Source: an uncultured Opitutales bacterium
GTDB lineage: Bacteria; Verrucomicrobiota; Verrucomicrobiia; Opitutales; Intestinicryptomonadaceae
Direction of reading: 5' to 3'
Assembly (NCBI GenBank): GCA_900545715.1
Contig: URAJ01000041.1
Coordinates: forward strand, 1 to 19,263
Length of the DNA stretch: 19,263 nucleotides
Below are positions 15,543 through 19,263 of this stretch, piece after piece. The notes under the pieces were generated by a model that was not told the DNA's origin, ran no database searches, and saw only the letters and a program-made list of their open reading frames with translations. A program made the translations under genes and the position numbers. Every line of letters starts with the position of its first letter. Position 1 is the stretch's first letter.

Positions 15543-16153
15543 ATGGTAAAAGAATTTCTGCGTATAATTAGCAAAACTGTATATGTTATTAAAAGCATAT
15601 TTATATTTACTTTTTCTCTTTTAAGTTTTTTTGGGGTGCACAAGGTGAATGTAGAATTATAGAATTTAAGAAAAATCCTACAGAAATTAATTGTAGTTTG
15701 GAAAAACCGCAAAAAATTGGTGCGCCGTTTGTATTAAAAATTTTCAGCCCTTGTGGAAGTATTGATCTAAATGAGAATTCATTTTTAAGTAATTTTATGG
15801 TTGTCTGTGATTTTCATAATAAAAAAAGCCTTATTCCCGTAAATAGTATGTCGTTTGGAAATTTCAGCACTTCTAACTTTAAACCCCTATTTGCAAGATA
15901 CACAACTGACACAAAGTCTATGGTAACAGTTCCATTAGAATTTATTACATCGTTTATGCTGAATTATCTAAAAAATAAGGATATTGAGACTGAACTAAAA
16001 AATGTAGATTATGTTTATATTTCACTTATGTTAAACAATCTAACGCCATCTGCAAACAAAGATAGGATTACTTTTTTGACTAATAAGGTTTCTTTTTCAA
16101 AGAGTGAATTACTTTTGTTTATTGATAAAGCAAAAAGCTGCAACAAAGAATAA
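15543..16153 (+). pseudogene. Hypothetical exported protein split by a frameshift in a T7G4 run
   Basis: ATG 15543 opens a frame encoding a signal-peptide-like start (MVKEFLRIISKTVYVIKSIF followed by IFTFSLLSFF), which ends soon after at a TAG (15660-15662). At the TTTTTTTGGGG run (15626-15636) a one-base shift leads into the frame that continues GAQGECRIIEFKKNPTEINC and runs open to the stop at 16153. The hydrophobic core thus sits in one frame and the cleavage site (GAQG-E) in the next. One extra T would rejoin them into ~203 residues. Mature sequence (KPQKIGAPFVLKIFSPCGSI, VPLEFITSFMLNYLKN) has no family I recognise. If the frame is truly broken, only an unexported product from TTG 15698 could be made. 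Homopolymer slippage, a real mutation or a sequencing error would all look like this. Confidence 0.65.
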
Positions 16154-16316
16154 ACCCATAACTAAATTAAAAATATGCTTGGTATCAATGTTCTGTATTT
16201 TAGAAAAATAGGATTAAAATCTCGCGAATTAAAATCTCCAGTGCATAAAAGCTAAAGGAGTTAGACAGGCGGCTTAGGGAATGTAGAGTAGATGTTTTTC
16301 GACCAAGAAAAGCACT

Positions 16317-16421
16317 ATGACAAAACCGAAATACCGCCGTCTAACGTATGACGATAGAAGAGTAATAGAGAACATGTGTAAAGCTAAAAAAACGCAATCG
16401 GAGATAGCAACCTCTTTGTAA
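16317..16421 (+). pseudogene. IS30-family transposase, N-terminal stub
   Basis: The frame MTKPKYRRLTYDDRRVIENM, then CKAKKTQSEIATSL, ends at a TAA. This is the N-terminal helix-turn-helix opening of IS30-family transposases ('K-Y-R-x-L-T-x-E-D-R-x-x-I-E'), which normally continues with a STISREI-type recognition helix and a DDE domain of about 300 residues. Here it stops where the second helix should follow, and the next 24 bases lead to the terminal repeat of the IS3-type element, so the remainder is deleted or displaced. No other half is found to the right of that element. The upstream ~60 bases may contain the original left end, but no clear inverted repeat was seen. Confidence 0.6.
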
Positions 16422-16459
16422 AATAACTTGTATACACATGCCTCAATACGTCTTGAAGC

Positions 16460-17165
16460 CAAGTGCTAACAATTCAAATACTTCTCGCGGAAACCTCCGT
16501 TAAAACTTCCCGCAATCCCGTTCTACCAATAATTTCCAGCTTCTGCATACAAGATCTTGATTCAAACATCCCAAAAATACTCCTTTACGATTTTTGCGAT
16601 AACTTCTGACCCATTCCCGGAACGGGTAAACTTGGGCACATCATTGTGGATTATCGCATCTTCAAGACAATCCAACACGTCTGCTGACTTCAAGCTACTA
16701 TCTGCGTAAATGTAATGACATTTGCCGAGTGTACTCGTCAATCAAATTAAACGCGCGAATCTTCTTGCCTTTTACTGTCAGTCCGACACAAAATCCCAAG
16801 CTTATACATGATTCCGATGGGGTGACTTTGTCGTAGCTCAAGTCGAGTACCCTTGGCGGACTCGCTTTTTTCTTGCTCGGCGGCATCTGTAAAAACTCGT
16901 CCCACCGTACTTCCTGTACAAGCTTCTTGTTGATTCTATATCACATTTTTCGAAGCTTTTTGTAACTTTTTTATAACCCAGAGTCGGATATAGGAGCGAT
17001 ACTTCGATTATATTTTATCCAGCAAAATTTTGCATGGCGGTTTGAGCACACATCACAAGGTTGAACGATTTACCTTTAGTATTTTTGCAATCTGCCTCAC
17101 AAACATCCAAGCGCTACTTTGACCAACGTCCAAGCGCGAGTACGTCCTGTCCGTTGCTTCGCGCT
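16460..17165 (-). pseudogene. IS3-family orfB (DDE transposase), heavily degraded
   Basis: Minus-strand fragments in order are: RQIAKILKVNRSTL (N-terminal helices); YPTLGYKKVTK, with a frame change to KKLRKM and, after a stop, YRINKKLVQEVRWDEFLQM; then PPSKKKASPPRV; GLTVKGKKIRAFNLIDEYTR (first catalytic Asp region, 'GRKLRxFNLIDEYTREC'); and SGNGSEVIAKIVKEYF (second Asp region, 'SDNGPEFIAKAVKEY'). NGIAGSFNGGFREKYLN follows ('NGYxESFNGKFRxExLN', where the catalytic Glu codon is altered). The second Asp is Gly here and the catalytic Glu is lost, with several stops. The length is shorter than a full ~280-residue OrfB. It belongs to the IS407/IS3-like groups by style. Confidence 0.75.
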
Positions 17166-17189
17166 CACACTTGGGGCTTAAAAGTTTTT

Positions 17190-17455
17190 TGAAAGCTTTA
17201 TCTCAAATATCCGCTTGTCCAATATCGTCTCGGTATACATCTCTTGAGTTCTGCGTTTTCGTTTTCAAATTCTTTAAGGAGTATTGCATCTTTTGGCCCA
17301 TTCCGCTAAACTTTTGACGCCATCTATACAAGGTATTTCGACCTATATTATGCTCCGACAAACTGTATCGACTCTGATACCTCTGCCTCACGCAATATGC
17401 TAATATTTTGCTCAACGCTAAATCGCAATTTATTATTCAGTAATTCCTTCTTTCA
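17190..17455 (-). pseudogene. IS3-family orfA (helix-turn-helix and leucine zipper), frameshifted
   Basis: Piecing frames together gives LNNKLRFSVEQNISILREAE, then VSESIQFVG. After a stop and frame change comes HNIGRNTLYRWRQKFSGMGQ, followed by KDAILLKEFENENAELKR and finally YTETILDKRIFEIKLSKNF. This is the classic orfA order: 'RFSxEQIxxILxEAE', 'xTLYRWRxKFxGM', 'LKELExENxxLKR'. At least three frame changes or stops are needed, so it is dead. The full protein would be about 90-100 residues and would be joined to OrfB by programmed frameshifting in an active element. Confidence 0.7.
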
Positions 17456-17521
17456 GTTTATTTTTAGCCTGCTTGGATACTCTTTCAAGACGTATTTTAT
17501 ACCACTCCTTATGGACTATTT

Positions 17522-17715
17522 TCTAGGGGACTACGCACAGTAAAATTAGAAGAAATCCTAAAATATATTCGCAAACATCAAGGCGCAAATAGGACTGAAT
17601 TTTTAAGCGCCTTAAATATTCCAATTCGTAATGTCAGCCGCTATCTAAAGTACTTTCCGATAAAATCGAATTTCGCGGTACCCCAAAAACTGGCGGATAT
17701 TATCTGCGTCGGTAA
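17522..17715 (+). pseudogene. C-terminal winged-helix tail of a regulator/ATP-binding protein, frameshifted remnant
   Basis: An open frame reads SRGLRTVKLEEILKYIRKHQ, then GANRTEFLSALNIPIRNVSR with YLK. After a one-base shift near 17660 it continues SDKIEFRGTPKTGGYYLRR to a TAA at 17713. The pattern 'ILxYIxxHxGxxRxxxxxALxIPxRxVxRYLKxLxxxxKIEFRGxPKTGGYY' is the winged-helix C-terminus seen on Schlafen/AlbA_2-type putative transcriptional regulators and Fic-type proteins. Only the last ~65 residues remain. The 5' part is gone, with the IS3 element end lying 26 bases to the left, so the insertion or a linked deletion probably removed it. The last 16 bases overlap the 3' end of the convergent protease gene. 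Confidence 0.6.
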
Positions 17716-19263
17716 TATACCGCGAACCAAAGCGCGAGCGCGCCAAATATAGCTGCACAATCACTCGATTCTGGAATTTGCGCTAAATTGTAGGCTAGGG
17801 CGAATGTTTCGTTAGGAGTTGTTCCATACAACATTTCCGAGAACGCCACTTCCAATCGGTAGTCGCCAGCTTCCGACAATTCCATAAAGATATGCTCAAC
17901 GTTGTTGTATTCGGATACCGATTCCGCCAAGAGAACGTAAGATTCTCCGTCGAATTGCCACAATCTTAAATCGAGATTTGCGAAGTAAGAATTATCCGCG
18001 GAAACTTCGTTTATCTGATGAATGGTACTCATTGCTATTGTCGTTTCCGTGTATGTAACATTATCGACAACAGTTCCTATATACCAACATAAGGTTGCTG
18101 AAAATTCGAATTGGGTAAGATCTGTGTGGAAATCGAAATATGAGGAATTTTCAAACTCTACAGACCCCAAAAAAGATGTGGTTCCAAATTGATCGTAGGC
18201 TTGCAAAGCGGCTTCGGCGTTTAACGCGCCAGCTCCAGATTTGAAATCGAGCGCTTGTTTTGTTGAAAGCACGTTAGCGTAATCGACATCGCCAACTCTT
18301 ACGGTTTCCCGTTTCGAGCCATTGTCCCAACCGGCTATTTTGTCGGCTGAATTCATAAGCACGGCTTTGATTAGGCGAGCGTCTCGCGAATCGGCACGCA
18401 TCTTTTTATCGACTGAATAAGAGTGCATCAGCGCCGCGACGGAAGACACAATAGGCGTGGCAAAACTTGTGCCCTGGATATTCATTGTGCCCTTGGATTC
18501 GGTAACAGTATATACTGTCCCAGGTGCGACAATATCAACCGCGCTGACAACGCTTTCTTTTACCTCTTTCGTTACGGGGTTATAGAAATGATTTGGCCCA
18601 TAAGAACTGTACGAAGCAACTGTCTTAAAATTTGTCGAATCATCTAAAGCGCCAACTTTTAGGGCGTTCATATTTAAGAATGGGGATCTAACTGTATTTG
18701 CGCCTTCTGCGCCGTCATTTGCCGCCGCTCCAACTAAGAGAGTTCTAGGGTTCGCGTAAGCGTAAGAATCTAACACAACACCTTTCTTGTAGGTTAGTGG
18801 AATTTCTATGTCGCACCATGATGAAGAAATAACGTCGGTTGAATTTGTAAAGAAAAGCTTGTAGGTTTCTAATTCGGTTTTATCTGAACGGAAAAAACTA
18901 TCTTCGGCTATTTGCGCGCTTGTGTAGGACGCTTTGTACGCCAAACCAGTAGACATCGCTTGATTTTCAAAATTCGGGTTATATCCAGCCATAATCCCGA
19001 GGGTTTGATACGAGTGTTCGGCGTAAGCTTGAGATGTGGTTTCAGGCTTATATAGATTGTATGATGCTCCTTCGAGATATTGCATACAGTTATTCCAATC
19101 TTCATCATCTCTCCACGCGGCGTACAATTCAATGTTCGCTACATTCGCGCCTTGCCCGTATATGCCTCTTTCGTAAAAAGCGTTCGCGCCAATGAGCTTG
19201 CTAATATCGCGCTCTTCGTCAAACTCAGTGGGATGAGGAAGAAAGAGGGGATAAGAGAAGAAG
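17700..19263 (-). CDS. Subtilisin-like (S8) secreted protease with PEP-CTERM-like anchor, 5' end outside window
   Basis: The minus frame is open from the right edge to 17700 (521 codons), so the apparent start at 19127 (a TTG) is internal. It begins TEFDEERDISKLIGANAFYE, then RGIYGQGANVANIELYAAW, the strand that normally carries the catalytic Asp (VAVID); here the residue is Glu (codon 19130-19128). The catalytic His is in AEHSYQTLGIMAGY (19016-19014), the oxyanion Asn in GAAANDGAEG, and the catalytic Ser in GTSFATP (about 18465-18467). A beta-rich domain of ~170 residues follows. The end, IPESSDCAAIFGALALWFAV then YYRRR, has the PEP-CTERM layout (PEP-like motif, hydrophobic helix, basic tail), with PES in place of PEP. 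Such tails direct sorting by exosortase in Verrucomicrobiota. GC is intermediate, and the gene converges on the regulator remnant. Confidence 0.85.
   Translation of the reverse strand, partial: FFSYPLFLPHPTEFDEERDISKLIGANAFYERGIYGQGANVANIELYAAWRDDEDWNNCMQYLEGASYNLYKPETTSQAYAEHSYQTLGIMAGYNPNFENQAMSTGLAYKASYTSAQIAEDSFFRSDKTELETYKLFFTNSTDVISSSWCDIEIPLTYKKGVVLDSYAYANPRTLLVGAAANDGAEGANTVRSPFLNMNALKVGALDDSTNFKTVASYSSYGPNHFYNPVTKEVKESVVSAVDIVAPGTVYTVTESKGTMNIQGTSFATPIVSSVAALMHSYSVDKKMRADSRDARLIKAVLMNSADKIAGWDNGSKRETVRVGDVDYANVLSTKQALDFKSGAGALNAEAALQAYDQFGTTSFLGSVEFENSSYFDFHTDLTQFEFSATLCWYIGTVVDNVTYTETTIAMSTIHQINEVSADNSYFANLDLRLWQFDGESYVLLAESVSEYNNVEHIFMELSEAGDYRLEVAFSEMLYGTTPNETFALAYNLAQIPESSDCAAIFGALALWFAVYYRRR

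Larger units (their letters stand above)
16445..17496 (-). mobile_element. Decayed IS3-family insertion sequence with 13-bp terminal inverted repeats
   Basis: AATACGTCTTGAA at 16445-16457 is exactly inverted as TTCAAGACGTATT at 17484-17496, enclosing ~1.05 kb with remnants of both IS3 reading frames on the minus strand in the correct order (orfA right, orfB left). Bases just outside and inside these 13-mers no longer match, so the true ends may extend further (IS3 elements usually start TG). No target duplication is evident. Every frame is broken, so the element cannot transpose on its own. Confidence 0.75.

Noticed and set aside
15626..15636. Programmed ribosomal frameshift at T7G4
   Set aside because: A slippery T run exists, but no stimulatory structure or upstream Shine-Dalgarno-like element is visible; mutation, phase variation or read error are simpler.
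15467..15712. An 81-residue minus-strand frame in the AT-rich zone
   Set aside because: It is antisense to the signal-peptide part of the split exported protein and has random AT-rich composition.
16698..16886. The 62-residue minus-strand frame as a separate small gene
   Set aside because: It is an internal piece of the decayed IS3-family orfB (NLIDEYTR motif), not an independent gene.

Overview
The window reads as a contig from a Verrucomicrobiota-like bacterium (Opitutae-like at best guess), joined at its left end to about 550 bases that look like they come from a different organism. The evidence for Verrucomicrobiota is a subtilisin-like protease with a PEP-CTERM-type tail, a TonB receptor whose TonB-box region reads LDAYEVTA, a long SecA with an expanded preprotein cross-linking region, a CE15 esterase, and mostly weak Shine-Dalgarno sites. 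The taxonomic call is inference from protein style only. No tRNA, rRNA or CRISPR array was found.

Layout. 1-~565 is a GC-rich fragment of a Bacteroidales-type fimbrillin/Mfa-like protein on the plus strand. It stops abruptly inside secA, which reads in from the right on the minus strand and is cut at residue ~634, just after its last helicase motif. Both genes being broken in mid-frame at one point suggests an assembly chimera. 548-6363 is a co-oriented minus-strand block transcribed lepA > lepB > small putative secreted protein > secA: ribosome-bound GTPase, signal peptidase I and the Sec motor. The lepA-lepB spacer carries three copies of a 51-bp repeat, each with a small hairpin.

6520-7269 is a Mn-type superoxide dismutase with an N-terminal export-signal-like extension. 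It is followed by ~630 bases without a gene, holding a degenerate tandem repeat and two strong hairpins. 7903-9165 (minus) is a secreted CE15 glucuronoyl-esterase-like enzyme. 9307-9801 is a six-TM DUF308/HdeD-like protein, and 9918-10487 (minus) a uracil-DNA-glycosylase-superfamily protein. 10668-14400 is a tight three-gene operon: a PLP-dependent group II (histidine-decarboxylase-like) decarboxylase, a flavin-reductase/PNPOx-fold NimA-like protein, and a TonB-dependent outer-membrane receptor, with a recognisable promoter in front and a textbook terminator behind. This combination is the most interesting intact system here: an amine- or cofactor-related enzyme pair coupled to an outer-membrane importer.

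14460-~17715 is a markedly AT-rich accessory zone. It has two divergent small exported proteins of unknown function (one frameshifted in a T7G4 homopolymer), an IS30-family transposase stub, a decayed IS3-family element with 13-bp terminal inverted repeats, and the tail of a winged-helix regulator pseudogene. The window ends inside a minus-strand S8 protease (17700-19263, 5' end outside) with a degenerate PEP-CTERM tail and a Glu where the catalytic Asp is expected.
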